Below, piece after piece: positions 8,649-16,909 of a stretch of 64,000 nt of DNA. Origin of the DNA: CAVXHQ01 sp963789535 (GTDB taxonomy: Bacteria; Pseudomonadota; Alphaproteobacteria; Rhodobacterales; Rhodobacteraceae); NCBI GenBank assembly GCA_963789535.1, contig CAWBKU010000005.1, forward strand, positions 806,001 through 870,000. Direction: 5' to 3'. The position numbers and the translations under genes are program-made. Numbering within the stretch: position 1 is the first letter of the stretch; every line of letters begins with the position of its first letter. A model generated the notes under the pieces. The model was not told where the DNA came from and did no database searches. It saw nothing but the letters and a program-made list of their open reading frames with translations.

Positions 8649-9428
8649 ATGGCGCAGTTCGTCAGCCTCGTCGCGCCCCGCTCGTGGTGGGATTTCGCGT
8701 TCAAGTTCGCGATCGTCATGGTTCTGGGCAACCTTCTGGCGATGGCGGTGGTCTATGCCGTCCACGGCTATCTCACCTCCGGGCTGCGCGGCCAGATCGT
8801 CGAGACGACAATCATCGCCGCACCCTTCGTCTTCATCTTCCTCAAGATCATCGCCTATCTCTATGAGTTGCAATCGCAGCTTCAGATGCTCGCCCATACC
8901 GATGTGCTGACCGGCCTGCCCAATCGCCGCGCCTTTCTCGAGCGTCTCGAACGGCAACTGGCCGCGCAGGGCGACGGACATCTGATGCTTGCGGACGCCG
9001 ATCACTTCAAGGCGATCAACGACAGGTTCGGGCATGACCGCGGCGATGCCTGCCTGCGGGCCATCGCGGCGCATCTGAACGGGGTGATCGGCGCGGGCGA
9101 GTACGTGGCGCGCATCGGCGGTGAGGAATTCGCGGTATTTACGCCGGAGTCTTCTCCACGGGCCGCCGCCGCCCTCGGCGCGCGAATTGTGGCGCCCATC
9201 GTGATCGAGGGCGTCGCTGGCGACGGGCGGAACCAAAGCGTCACCCTGTCGGCAGGCGGCGTCCGCCTCGACGGCGCCACGAGCCCGTCGCAGGTCATGG
9301 CGGCGGCGGACAGGGCCCTTTACCGCGCCAAGTCGGAGGGCCGGGCACGATTCGTCCTTGCCGATGGTATCGCGGGGGCGCCCGACGACCGCTCTGATGC
9401 CGCCGCACTGGACGGGCACGCGGCCTGA
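8649..9428 (+). CDS. Membrane-bound diguanylate cyclase (GGDEF domain)
   Basis: 259 aa from the ATG at 8649; a TTG at 8607 would add 14 residues without family support. Two N-terminal membrane helices (about residues 15-40 and 53-75) lead into a GGDEF domain with LTGLPNRRAF and the active-site signature RIGGEEFAVF, predicting synthesis of cyclic di-GMP from GTP at the inner membrane. The position of the usual inhibitory RxxD site, five residues before the signature, reads AGEY, so product inhibition through a canonical I-site is not expected. No sensory domain beyond the helices. Confidence 0.87.
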   Translation: MAQFVSLVAPRSWWDFAFKFAIVMVLGNLLAMAVVYAVHGYLTSGLRGQIVETTIIAAPFVFIFLKIIAYLYELQSQLQMLAHTDVLTGLPNRRAFLERLERQLAAQGDGHLMLADADHFKAINDRFGHDRGDACLRAIAAHLNGVIGAGEYVARIGGEEFAVFTPESSPRAAAALGARIVAPIVIEGVAGDGRNQSVTLSAGGVRLDGATSPSQVMAAADRALYRAKSEGRARFVLADGIAGAPDDRSDAAALDGHAA

Positions 9429-9444
9429 AACAGGTGGTCGCGCC

Positions 9445-10242
9445 TCAGAGGTTGTCCGGCTGCGGCATCCCCAGCACGTGATAGCCGCCGTCGACGCGCA
9501 CGATCTCGCCCGTGGTGCACGCGCCCGCTTCCGAGGTGAGCCAGACGGCGGTTCCCCCCACAGCCTCGAGCGTGGCGTTCGCGCGCAGCGGCGCGTTTTC
9601 GTCCGTGTGGCGGAACGTCTTGCGCGCACCGCCGATCGCGGCCCCGGCGAGGGTCTTCATCGGGCCGGGCGAGATGGCGTTGACGCGGATGCCCTCGGGT
9701 CCGAGGTCGTTGGCGAGGTAGCGCACGGTGGATTCGAGCGCCGCCTTCGCCACGCCCATGACGTTGTAGAACGGGGTGACGCGGTTGCTGCCCTGATAGG
9801 TCAGCGTCAGGAGCGAGCCGCCGGGCGTCGCATTGGCGAGCATCAGGGGCTGCGCGCGGCGGGCCACGTCGATCAGCGAATAGCAGGAAATGGTCAGCGA
9901 GTTGCGGAAGTTGTCACGGCTGGTGTCGATGAACCGGCCCGTCAGCTCGTCCTTGTTCGAGAACGCGATGGCGTGGACGACGAAATCGAGGCCGCCCCAC
10001 CGCTCGCCCAGCATCCCGAACGCGGCATCGAGCGAGGCGTCGTCGGTCACGTCCACATCGACGGTGATGTCGCTGCCGAGGCTCTCGGCCAAGGGCATGA
10101 GGCGCTTGCCGAAGGCCTCGCCCTGATAGGAGAACGCGAGTTCGGCGCCGGCCGCGTGACAGGCCCGCGCGATGCCCCAGGCGATCGAATGGCTGTTGGC
10201 GACGCCCATGATCAGGCCGCGCTTGCCGTGCAGGTCGATCAT
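9445..10242 (-). CDS. fabI: Enoyl-ACP reductase (NADH), FabI
   Basis: 265 aa from the ATG ending at 10242. SDR-type reductase of fatty-acid elongation, reducing trans-2-enoyl-ACP. The FabI-specific dinucleotide-binding start GKRGLIMGVANSHSIAWG is present, and the catalytic Tyr-x6-Lys pair is in YNVMGVAK. The start lies only four bases after the fabB stop, so it is the last gene of the fabA - M50 protease - fabB - fabI operon. Length equals that of characterised FabI proteins. Confidence 0.93.
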   Translation of the reverse strand: MIDLHGKRGLIMGVANSHSIAWGIARACHAAGAELAFSYQGEAFGKRLMPLAESLGSDITVDVDVTDDASLDAAFGMLGERWGGLDFVVHAIAFSNKDELTGRFIDTSRDNFRNSLTISCYSLIDVARRAQPLMLANATPGGSLLTLTYQGSNRVTPFYNVMGVAKAALESTVRYLANDLGPEGIRVNAISPGPMKTLAGAAIGGARKTFRHTDENAPLRANATLEAVGGTAVWLTSEAGACTTGEIVRVDGGYHVLGMPQPDNL

Positions 10243-10246
10243 CGCG

Positions 10247-11476
10247 TCATTCCTCGAAATTCGACAGGAGCATCGAGCCGTTGGTGCCGCCAAAGCCGAA
10301 GCTGTTGGTCATCACCGTATCGAGCCCGGCATTCTCGACCAGTTGGGTGGCGATCTCGGCAGGTTTCAGGGCCGGGTCCAGCGTTTCGACGTTGATCGAG
10401 GGCGCAATGAAATCGTCGCGCAGCATCAGCAGGCAATAGATCGCCTCCTGCGCGCCCGTCGCCCCCTGTGAGTGGCCGGTCATGGATTTCGTGGAGCTGA
10501 TCGGCGGCGTGGTGCCATCGCCAAAGACCCGCCGCACCGCCTCGACCTCGCCCACGTCGCCGACCGGCGTCGAGGTGCCGTGGGCGTTGATATAGCTGAC
10601 CTTTCGCCCCTCGGGCAGGGTGCGCAGCGCACCGCGCATCGCCCGTTCGCCGCCCTCGCCCGAGGGGGCCACCATATCGGCACCGTCCGAGGTGGCCGCG
10701 AACCCGGTGATCTCGGCATGGATGCGGGCGCCCCGCGCCTGTGCCCGCTCGAGGCTCTCGAGGACCAGCATGGCGCCGCCGCCCGCAATCACGAACCCGT
10801 CGCGGTCCCGGTCGAACGCGCGCGACGCCTTCGTCGGGGTATCGTTGAACTTCGACGACATCGCGCCCATTGCGTCGAACAGGCACGACAGTGTCCAGTC
10901 GAGTTCTTCGCCGCCGCCCGCGAACATCACGTCCTGCGCGCCCAGCGCCACCTGCTGTGCGGCCATGCCGATGCAGTGCAGCGAGGTCGAGCAGGCCGAG
11001 GTGATCGAAAAGTTCATCCCCTTGATCTGAAAGGCTGTGGCGAGGTTGGCGCTGATCGTGGACGACATCGCCTTGGGGACCGCGAACGGCCCGATCCGCT
11101 TCGTCGCCCCGGTCTCCAGCACGCTCTGGTGCGCGGCAAAGATGGCGGAGGTCGACGGGCCGCCGGATCCGGCGATCAGGCCGGTCATCGGATCCACCAC
11201 CTCGGCCTCGGTCAGGCCGGCGTCGGCGATCGCCTGACCCATCGCGATATGCGCATAGGCCGCCCCCGGCCCCATGAACCGCAGCCGCCGCTTGTCCACG
11301 TGATCGGCCACGTCGATCTTGAGGGTGCCCGCGATCCGGCTGCGAAATCCGCGGTCGGCCATCTCCGCCGAGGCCTCGATCCCCGAACGGCCCGCCTTCA
11401 GCGCCGCCGCGACCTCTTCGGCCGAGTTGCCGATGGGCGAGACGATGCCCATCCCGGTGATGACGACTCTTCTCAT
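10247..11476 (-). CDS. fabB: Beta-ketoacyl-ACP synthase I, FabB
   Basis: 409 aa from the ATG ending at 11476 (frame open further upstream, but the family starts at MRRVVITGMG). The condensing-enzyme triad is visible: Cys in TSACSTSLHC, His in NAHGTSTPVGD and His in GHSQGATGAQE. FabB elongates saturated and cis-unsaturated acyl-ACPs; pairing with fabA supports the unsaturated-fatty-acid role rather than FabF. It lies between the M50 protease gene and fabI. Confidence 0.92.
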   Translation of the reverse strand: MRRVVITGMGIVSPIGNSAEEVAAALKAGRSGIEASAEMADRGFRSRIAGTLKIDVADHVDKRRLRFMGPGAAYAHIAMGQAIADAGLTEAEVVDPMTGLIAGSGGPSTSAIFAAHQSVLETGATKRIGPFAVPKAMSSTISANLATAFQIKGMNFSITSACSTSLHCIGMAAQQVALGAQDVMFAGGGEELDWTLSCLFDAMGAMSSKFNDTPTKASRAFDRDRDGFVIAGGGAMLVLESLERAQARGARIHAEITGFAATSDGADMVAPSGEGGERAMRGALRTLPEGRKVSYINAHGTSTPVGDVGEVEAVRRVFGDGTTPPISSTKSMTGHSQGATGAQEAIYCLLMLRDDFIAPSINVETLDPALKPAEIATQLVENAGLDTVMTNSFGFGGTNGSMLLSNFEE

Positions 11477-11573
11477 GAACGACCCTTCGGCTCGATACGG
11501 GCGCCGGGACACGCGCCCCGCCATTGCGCGGCCTATGTAGGACGCGCGCGCGCAGCCGTGCAAGGTGAAAGGA

Positions 11574-12251
11574 CTAGCTGCGCCGCAGGTGCAGGTTGCT
11601 GTCGCGGCCGAGGGCATAGCGCACTGCCACGCCGATGAAGGCGAGGCTGAGGATCAGCCAGAGACCACCCCAGATCACGGTCGCACCGCCGAATTCCTCG
11701 GCCAGCATATAGGCATCCGAACGCAGGGTGGACCGGGCGATGGTGTCGTCGAAGATGTCGTATGGCACGTAGAACAGGCTGGCGAGGCCGATCACGCGCA
11801 GGACCATGTCGCAGGCCGTCAGCGGCAGGAACCGCGCCCCCGCCAGCATCAGGACGCCCGTGGCCAGCGCAAAGGCGAGGGCGAAGAGGTCGCGGATATA
11901 GAGGGCGGCGACACCGAGCATCAGGACACCGAAAAGCGCGAGGATCCAGCGGTCCGTACGGGTGCGCAGCGCCAGCAACAGGACGCCGAGGCCGATCATC
12001 AGCGAGCCGAGATAGCCCGCCGACAGGGTCACGAACCGGCTGCCGCCACGGGTGATGGCGAGGCCACCCTGATCGGCGGAGATGGTCAGGCTCTCGATGC
12101 TGCCCCCCGTCAGCACCGCGGCGATGCCATGGGAGAGTTCGTGCAGGAACACCACGAGGATCTTCAGCGGCACCACCACCGGCGTCTGCCACAGGGCAAA
12201 GACCAGCGCCGTAAGGGCGATGAGTTGCCAGTGGCCCCGGAGCCATGTCAT
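11574..12251 (-). CDS. M50-family membrane metallopeptidase
   Basis: 225 aa, strongly hydrophobic with about six membrane segments. A zinc-protease motif HELSH lies at residues 37-41 inside the second hydrophobic segment, as in intramembrane M50 peptidases. The expected third ligand region is represented only by a glycine-rich AGYLGS segment, and no PDZ domain is present. The gene sits between fabA (17 bp upstream) and fabB (97 bp downstream) on the same strand, suggesting co-expression with fatty-acid synthesis. Substrate unknown. Confidence 0.77.
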   Translation of the reverse strand: MTWLRGHWQLIALTALVFALWQTPVVVPLKILVVFLHELSHGIAAVLTGGSIESLTISADQGGLAITRGGSRFVTLSAGYLGSLMIGLGVLLLALRTRTDRWILALFGVLMLGVAALYIRDLFALAFALATGVLMLAGARFLPLTACDMVLRVIGLASLFYVPYDIFDDTIARSTLRSDAYMLAEEFGGATVIWGGLWLILSLAFIGVAVRYALGRDSNLHLRRS

Positions 12252-12267
12252 CGCAGGCCCCGCAGGT

Positions 12268-12777
12268 TCAGCTTTCCGACAGCGCCACCTTCATGTCCTT
12301 GACCAGGTAGATCGTCTCGCCGTCCGCCTCGACCCTGCCATCTGCCACGCCCATCGTCAGGCGGCGGTTCTGCACCGCCTTGGTGAAATCGACGAAATAG
12401 GTGAGGCGTCTGCGGTCGGGCCGCACCATCCCCGTCAGCTTCACCTCGCCCACGCCGAGGGCATAGCCGCGCCCGGTCCAGCCGCGCCAGCCGAGGTTGA
12501 AGCCGGTGAGTTGCCACAGCCCGTCGAGGCCGAGGCAGCCGGGCATGATCGGGTTGCCGGGAAAGTGGCAGGCGAAGAACCACAGGTCCGGCGTGATGTC
12601 GAACTCGGCGACCACATGCCCCTTGCCGTGCGGCCCCTCGTCACCCGAGATGTCGGTGATCCGGTCCATCATCAGCATCGGCGGTTCCGGCAATTGCGCG
12701 TTGCCGGGGCCGAACAACTCTCCCCGGGCGCATTGCAGAAGGGCGTCGCGGTCGAAGGTGCGGGGATAGGGGGACAT
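12268..12777 (-). CDS. fabA: 3-hydroxydecanoyl-ACP dehydratase/isomerase, FabA
   Basis: 169 aa, close to the 172 aa of E. coli FabA. Hot-dog fold with the catalytic histidine in ACHFPGNPIMPG and aspartate in GLDGLWQL. The enzyme dehydrates 3-hydroxydecanoyl-ACP and isomerises trans-2- to cis-3-decenoyl-ACP, committing carbon to unsaturated fatty acids. It is the first gene of the operon with the M50 protease, fabB and fabI, and is transcribed divergently from the Irr-like gene. Confidence 0.94.
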   Translation of the reverse strand: MSPYPRTFDRDALLQCARGELFGPGNAQLPEPPMLMMDRITDISGDEGPHGKGHVVAEFDITPDLWFFACHFPGNPIMPGCLGLDGLWQLTGFNLGWRGWTGRGYALGVGEVKLTGMVRPDRRRLTYFVDFTKAVQNRRLTMGVADGRVEADGETIYLVKDMKVALSES

Positions 12778-12882
12778 CGGCAAGGGCCTTGGGCATGAGG
12801 GCGCGGAGCGTTGCGGGCCATCTAGCATCGCGGGTCGCCGCCACGCAAGGGCGGGGGCGCGGCGGAGGGGCCGGAGGGCATT

Positions 12883-12899
12883 GAAACGCAGGGCGTTTC
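12883..12899. promoter_or_regulatory. Perfect inverted repeat in the irr/fabA divergent region
   Basis: GAAACGC-AGG-GCGTTTC: seven-base arms and a three-base spacer, ending 19 bp before the irr start codon within the 141-bp divergent gap. The position suits an operator. It does not match the published Irr box (TTTAGAA-n3-TTCTAAA), so the binder is unknown. Confidence 0.45.
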
Positions 12900-12918
12900 G
12901 GGGCATATTGAGAAAGCA

Positions 12919-13332
12919 ATGAAAGACATGACCGACCGCAGCACCGACTGGCTTTGCGGCGCGGGCCTCAGGCCCACGCGCCAGCGGCTTGCGTTGGCGC
13001 ATCTGCTTGTCGGTGATGGCCGGGACCGGCACGTGACTGCCGAGGGCCTGTTCGAGGCGGCAGTCGGCGTCGGCCAGCGTGTATCGCTGGCCACGGTCTA
13101 CAACACCCTGAGGGCGTTCTGTTCGGCGGGTCTGCTGCGCGAGATCACGGTCGATGGCTCGAAGAGCTATTTCGACACCAACATGACCGATCACCCGCAT
13201 TTTTACTGGGAAGACAGCGGCACGCTCTCCGACGCGCCGTCGTCCGAACTCGAGATCCGGCGATTGCCGATGCCTCCCGCCGGTGCCGAGGTGGCATCGG
13301 TCGATGTGGTGATCCGGTTGCGGCGCCGATAG
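12919..13332 (+). CDS. irr: Fur-family iron response regulator, Irr-like
   Basis: 137 aa. Fur-type winged helix in the first ~85 residues (RPTRQRLALAHLL, SLATVYNTLRAF) followed by a shortened dimerisation domain with TDHPHFYWED, which replaces the HHDH metal cluster of Fur and matches Irr proteins. Irr senses haem and regulates iron and haem metabolism in alphaproteobacteria. It is divergent from fabA; a position next to fabA is also seen in relatives as I recall them. A Fur or Zur role is less likely because the C-terminal CxxC pairs are absent. Confidence 0.85.
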   Translation: MKDMTDRSTDWLCGAGLRPTRQRLALAHLLVGDGRDRHVTAEGLFEAAVGVGQRVSLATVYNTLRAFCSAGLLREITVDGSKSYFDTNMTDHPHFYWEDSGTLSDAPSSELEIRRLPMPPAGAEVASVDVVIRLRRR

Positions 13333-13340
13333 CCGCGACC

Positions 13341-13374
13341 ATGGGGTGAAACCCCATCCTACATTGCCTGTAGG
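13341..13374. repeat. Dispersed hairpin repeat B, copy 1 (two adjacent hairpins)
   Basis: ATGGGGT-GAA-ACCCCAT at 13341-13357 is directly followed by CCTACA-TTGCC-TGTAGG at 13358-13374. They lie between the convergent irr and glutathione transferase genes and may act as a bidirectional terminator, although no T-run follows. The first hairpin recurs at 32622-32640. Confidence 0.5.
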
Positions 13375-13398
13375 ACGGAGTGTTACCCCATGACCCAT

Positions 13399-14103
13399 TC
13401 ACTCCGGCTTGGCCGGGATACCCTTGCCCCGCTCGACCGCGGGGCGCGCATAGAACCGGTCCACATATCCGGGCGCGTTCTTCAACCCGTCCCAGCCGAC
13501 CAGTTCCTTCGCGCCATAGAACCCCAGCGCATTCAGCCAGGGCGCCAGCGCGATGTCGGCGATCGAGAAGAAGTCGCCCGCGATCCACTCCTGCCCCTCG
13601 AGCGCGCCATCGACCACCGCCAGCAGGCGTTTCGTCTCGGCGACATAGCGGTCGCGGGGCCGCGGATCGTCGATGTCCTTGCCGGCGAAGTTCACGAAAA
13701 AGCCCATCTGCCCGAACATTGGCCCGACGCCGCCCATCTGGAACATCAGCCACTGGATCACGCGATACTTGTCCGCCGCCGTCTTGCCCATGAGCTTGCC
13801 GGTCTTTTCCGCCAGATAGATCAGGATCGCGCCGCTCTCGAACAGCGCCAAGGGAGCACCGTCCGGCCCGTTCGGGTCGATGATTGCGGGGATCTTGTTG
13901 TTGGGGTTCAGCGACAGGAATTCGGCGCTCTTTACGTCCGCATCCGAGAGCGTGACGAAATGCGGCTCATACGGCAGGCCCAGCTCTTCGAGCGCGATCG
14001 ACGCCTTCACGCCGTTCGGGGTGGGATAGGAATAGAGTTGCAGGATGCCGGTATTCTCGGCGGGCCATCTGTCGTTGATCGGAAATGCACTGAAATCGGC
14101 CAT
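13399..14103 (-). CDS. Glutathione S-transferase, YghU/YfcG (Nu-class) type
   Basis: 234 aa. Thioredoxin-like N-terminal domain with LYSYPTPNGVKASIALEE and the glutathione-binding NNKIPAI and ALFESGAIL segments, then an all-helical domain. The TPNG segment is typical of Nu-class GSTs (YfcG, YghU, Ure2p-like), which act as disulfide-bond oxidoreductases using two glutathiones. Divergent from mscL. The physiological substrate is unknown. Confidence 0.87.
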   Translation of the reverse strand: MADFSAFPINDRWPAENTGILQLYSYPTPNGVKASIALEELGLPYEPHFVTLSDADVKSAEFLSLNPNNKIPAIIDPNGPDGAPLALFESGAILIYLAEKTGKLMGKTAADKYRVIQWLMFQMGGVGPMFGQMGFFVNFAGKDIDDPRPRDRYVAETKRLLAVVDGALEGQEWIAGDFFSIADIALAPWLNALGFYGAKELVGWDGLKNAPGYVDRFYARPAVERGKGIPAKPE

Positions 14104-14269
14104 CTGTGTCGTCCTCCGGGCAAAAGAATGCTGACACCGGATCTATGGGGAAAAACCATAGATAAAAGACATGGACGTCCGCGATCCGCGCGGTATGTCT
14201 GTGCGCATTCGCGCATGACCCCGGGGTGGGGGATGCACTTAATCCGAACTGACAGACTGGGGACGACAC

Positions 14270-14662
14270 GTGATCAAGGAATTCAAGGACTTCATTGCCA
14301 AGGGCAATGTCATGGACCTCGCCGTCGGCATCATCATCGGTGCCGCCTTTACCGCCATCGTCACGAGCCTCGTCGACGACCTCATCCAGCCGCTGATCGG
14401 CCTGTTCGTCGGCGGCCTCGATTTCAGCGGCCTCAGCTTCGGTGTCGGCGAGGCGCAGTTCATGTATGGCAACTTCATCACCGCCGCGATCAACTTCCTC
14501 ATCATTGCCTTCGTGGTGTTTTTGCTGGTCAAGGGCGTGAACCGCCTCAAGGATACCGCCGTCGCCAAGGGCGAGCCGGTGCCGAGTGCGCCGACCGGCC
14601 CTACGCAGGAAGAGTTGCTGACAGACATCCGCGACCTGCTGAAGACCGCGCCGCGGGCCTGA
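14270..14662 (+). CDS. mscL: Large-conductance mechanosensitive channel MscL
   Basis: 130 aa from a GTG start at 14270. Amphipathic N-terminus IKEFKDFIAKGNVMDLAVG, pore helix GIIIGAAFTAIVTSLVDDLI with the glycine/alanine pattern of the gate, a periplasmic loop, second helix around INFLIIAFVVFLLVKGVNRL, and a charged C-terminal bundle. It forms a homopentamer that opens under membrane tension during hypo-osmotic shock. Followed by a strong hairpin terminator. Confidence 0.94.
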   Translation: MIKEFKDFIAKGNVMDLAVGIIIGAAFTAIVTSLVDDLIQPLIGLFVGGLDFSGLSFGVGEAQFMYGNFITAAINFLIIAFVVFLLVKGVNRLKDTAVAKGEPVPSAPTGPTQEELLTDIRDLLKTAPRA

Positions 14663-14683
14663 CAACGGCCCCCGCGAATTCAG

Positions 14684-14710
14684 AAGGCCCGCCGCATCGG
14701 CGGGCCTTTT
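14684..14710 (+). terminator. Rho-independent terminator after mscL
   Basis: AAGGCCCGCCG-CAT-CGGCGGGCCTT, an 11-bp perfect stem with a three-base loop followed by two more T residues, 21 bp after the mscL stop. The T-run is on the plus-strand side, so it serves mscL rather than the convergent alanine dehydrogenase gene. Confidence 0.8.
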
Positions 14711-14729
14711 GTCGTTGGGGTCCGTCGCC

Positions 14730-15848
14730 TCAGGCCTTGAGGGCCAGCGCGGGCGACAGCACGTCGATCCCCAGCGCCTTGCCCACCGCGTAGTAGGTCA
14801 GCTTGCCCGCATGGACGTTGAGGCCCGCCAGCAGGTGCGCGTCGTCCTCGCAGGCCTGCCGCCAGCCCTTGTCGGCCAGTGCGATCATGAAGGGCATCGT
14901 CGCATTGCCGAGCGCGATGGTCGAGGTGCGCGCCACCGCACCGGGCATGTTGGCGACGCAGTAGTGCATGATGCCGTCGACCTCGTAGATCGGATCCTGA
15001 TGGGTCGTGGCCTTCGACGTCTCGAAACAGCCGCCCTGGTCGATGGCGACGTCGACGAGCACCGCGCCCGGCTTCAGCTCGGACAATTGCGCGCGGCTGA
15101 TGAGTTTCGGCGCCGCCGCACCGGGAATGAGCACCGCGCCGATCACCATGTCCGCCTCGCGGGCAAGCTCGATGGTGTTGCCGGCACTGGCGTAGCTCGT
15201 CTTGAAGGTGCCGCCGAACATGTCGTCGAGCTGGCGCAGGCGGGGCAGCGACCGGTCGAGGACGGTGACGTCCGCGCCCATCCCCGCCGCGATCCGCGCC
15301 GCGTGCGTGCCGACCACACCTCCGCCGATCACCACGACGCGGGCAGGCCCCACGCCCGGCACGCCGCCCATCAGGACACCGCGTCCGCCGTTCGCCTTTT
15401 GCAGGGTCCACGCGCCGACCTGCGGCGCCAGCCGACCCGCCACCTCGGACATCGGGGCGAGCAGCGGCAGGCCGCCCATGCGGTCCGTCACCGTCTCGTA
15501 GGCGATGCAGGTGGCGCCCGAGGCCATCAGGTCGCGCGTCTGGTCGGGATCGGGGGCGAGGTGCAGATAGGTGAACAGGATTTGCCCGTCGCGCAGCATC
15601 CTGCGTTCGACCGGCTGCGGCTCCTTGACCTTCACGATCATGTCGGCGGCGGCAAAGACCTCGGCGGCACTGTCCGCGATGGCCGCACCCGCTGCAACGT
15701 AGTCGGCATCGGCAAAACCCGCGCCCACGCCCGCCCTGGCCTCGACCGTGACCCGGTGGCCGTGGACCACCGCCTCGTGCGCCGCGTTCGGCGTCAGGCC
15801 CACGCGATATTCCTGTGGCTTGATCTCTTTGGGGCAACCGATGTGCAT
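14730..15848 (-). CDS. ald: Alanine dehydrogenase
   Basis: 372 aa, the family length. N-terminal MHIGCPKEIKPQEYRVG, catalytic lysine region VKVKEPQP, catalytic histidine in YLHLAPD, and Rossmann motif GGGVVGTHAARIA. It reversibly deaminates L-alanine to pyruvate with NAD. Transcribed divergently from an Lrp/AsnC regulator, the standard ald/aldR arrangement, with a palindrome between them. Confidence 0.94.
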   Translation of the reverse strand: MHIGCPKEIKPQEYRVGLTPNAAHEAVVHGHRVTVEARAGVGAGFADADYVAAGAAIADSAAEVFAAADMIVKVKEPQPVERRMLRDGQILFTYLHLAPDPDQTRDLMASGATCIAYETVTDRMGGLPLLAPMSEVAGRLAPQVGAWTLQKANGGRGVLMGGVPGVGPARVVVIGGGVVGTHAARIAAGMGADVTVLDRSLPRLRQLDDMFGGTFKTSYASAGNTIELAREADMVIGAVLIPGAAAPKLISRAQLSELKPGAVLVDVAIDQGGCFETSKATTHQDPIYEVDGIMHYCVANMPGAVARTSTIALGNATMPFMIALADKGWRQACEDDAHLLAGLNVHAGKLTYYAVGKALGIDVLSPALALKA

Positions 15849-15927
15849 GTCTGGCGTTCTCCTCTTCCCTGCGGCGGCTTGTCGCCTATCGCCCGCGAAA
15901 TGTCTTGGGCGTTCCGCGCAGCGGCGC

Positions 15928-15958
15928 TAGCTTTTCGCGCAGAAACGAGCGCGAAGCT
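15928..15958. promoter_or_regulatory. Candidate AldR operator between ald and aldR
   Basis: Inverted repeat TTCGCGC (15934-15940) / GCGCGAA (15949-15955) separated by eight bases; the arms extend by AGCT/GCT if one T is bulged. It lies in the 134-bp divergent gap, 25-55 bp upstream of aldR. The size suits an Lrp/AsnC dimer site. Binding is inferred from position only. Confidence 0.45.
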
Positions 15959-15982
15959 CGCCTTTTTCAGGAGAATCTTTCA

Positions 15983-16456
15983 ATGATGCCCGGTACCCAG
16001 GACATCGACAGCATCGACCGCCGCATCCTCGCAGCCTTGCAAAAGGACGGGCGCATGTCGAATGCCGAGCTGTCGGAACGCGTGAATCTCTCGCCTTCGG
16101 CCTGTCACCGACGGGTGCAGCGGCTGGAACGCGAGGGGTGGATCGAGGGCTATGTCGCCCTCCTGAACAAGCGCAAGATCGGGCGGCCGACGACAGTGTT
16201 CGTCGAGATCACGCTGTCGGGTCAGGCCGACGAGGTGCTCGATGCGTTCGAGCTGGCCGTGGCGCGGATCCCGGATGTTCTGGAGTGCCACCTGATGGCG
16301 GGGGCGGCCGATTACCTGCTCAAGGTCGTGGCGCTCGATACCGAGGACTTCGCCCGCATCCACCGCCGCGCGCTTGCGGCGCTGCCGGGCGTGGCCCAGA
16401 TGCAGTCGTCGTTCGCGCTGCGCACCGTGCGGCAGACGACGGCGCTGCCCCTCTAG
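15983..16456 (+). CDS. aldR: Lrp/AsnC-family regulator of alanine dehydrogenase, AldR-like
   Basis: 157 aa; two consecutive ATGs (15983, 15986) follow CAGGAGA with suitable spacing. N-terminal AsnC-type helix-turn-helix (IDRRILAALQKDGRMSNAEL, then LSPSACHRRVQRLE) and a C-terminal RAM ligand-binding domain. Divergence from ald predicts alanine-responsive activation of that gene. Other Lrp-family roles cannot be excluded. Confidence 0.88.
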   Translation: MMPGTQDIDSIDRRILAALQKDGRMSNAELSERVNLSPSACHRRVQRLEREGWIEGYVALLNKRKIGRPTTVFVEITLSGQADEVLDAFELAVARIPDVLECHLMAGAADYLLKVVALDTEDFARIHRRALAALPGVAQMQSSFALRTVRQTTALPL

Positions 16457-16463
16457 AAACGAA

Positions 16464-16491
16464 GAACCCCCGGGCAGGGCCACGGGGGTTC
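16464..16491. terminator. Hairpin between convergent aldR and rpsU
   Basis: GAACCCCCG / CGGGGGTTC arms of nine bases with a ten-base loop, eight bases after the aldR stop. On the minus strand a T-rich stretch (TTCGTTT) follows the stem, so it may terminate rpsU as well as aldR. Confidence 0.55.
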
Positions 16492-16522
16492 ACGCTGGAG
16501 CAGTCGATGGCACGGGAAGTCC

Positions 16523-16729
16523 CTAGAGCATCCCCTCGCGCTGAAGCTTCTTGCGCGCCAGCTTGCGCTGACGGCGGATCGCCTCGGCCTTTTCGCGCGC
16601 CTTCTTGACGGAGGGTTTCTCGAAATGCTGCTTGAGCTTCATCTCGCGAAACACACCTTCACGCTGAAGTTTCTTCTTCAGGGCGCGGAGCGCCTGATCG
16701 ACGTTGTTATCACGAACACTGACCTGCAT
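16523..16729 (-). CDS. rpsU: 30S ribosomal protein S21
   Basis: 68 aa, highly basic. The sequence starts MQVSVRDNNVDQALRALKKK and contains FEKPSVKKAREKAEA, the conserved bS21 core, with a basic C-terminal helix RRQRKLARKKLQ. It binds 16S rRNA near the anti-Shine-Dalgarno region and aids initiation. Transcribed divergently from the COQ9-like gene. Confidence 0.95.
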   Translation of the reverse strand: MQVSVRDNNVDQALRALKKKLQREGVFREMKLKQHFEKPSVKKAREKAEAIRRQRKLARKKLQREGML

Positions 16730-16909
16730 GTGGTTTTCACCACCTTTCTAGGTTGAGTTGCGGAAATTGCAGGAGAGGGGCGGATAGCAGGGTAGGGGGC
16801 GCGAGTCCAGCGAAACCGCGCCGATCTGCCGCGGCCCTGCACGAACCCCCGCTTTGACTGCGCGCACGCGCACGCTAGGGTGAACCCCGCACCAATCCCG
16901 GAGACGATC

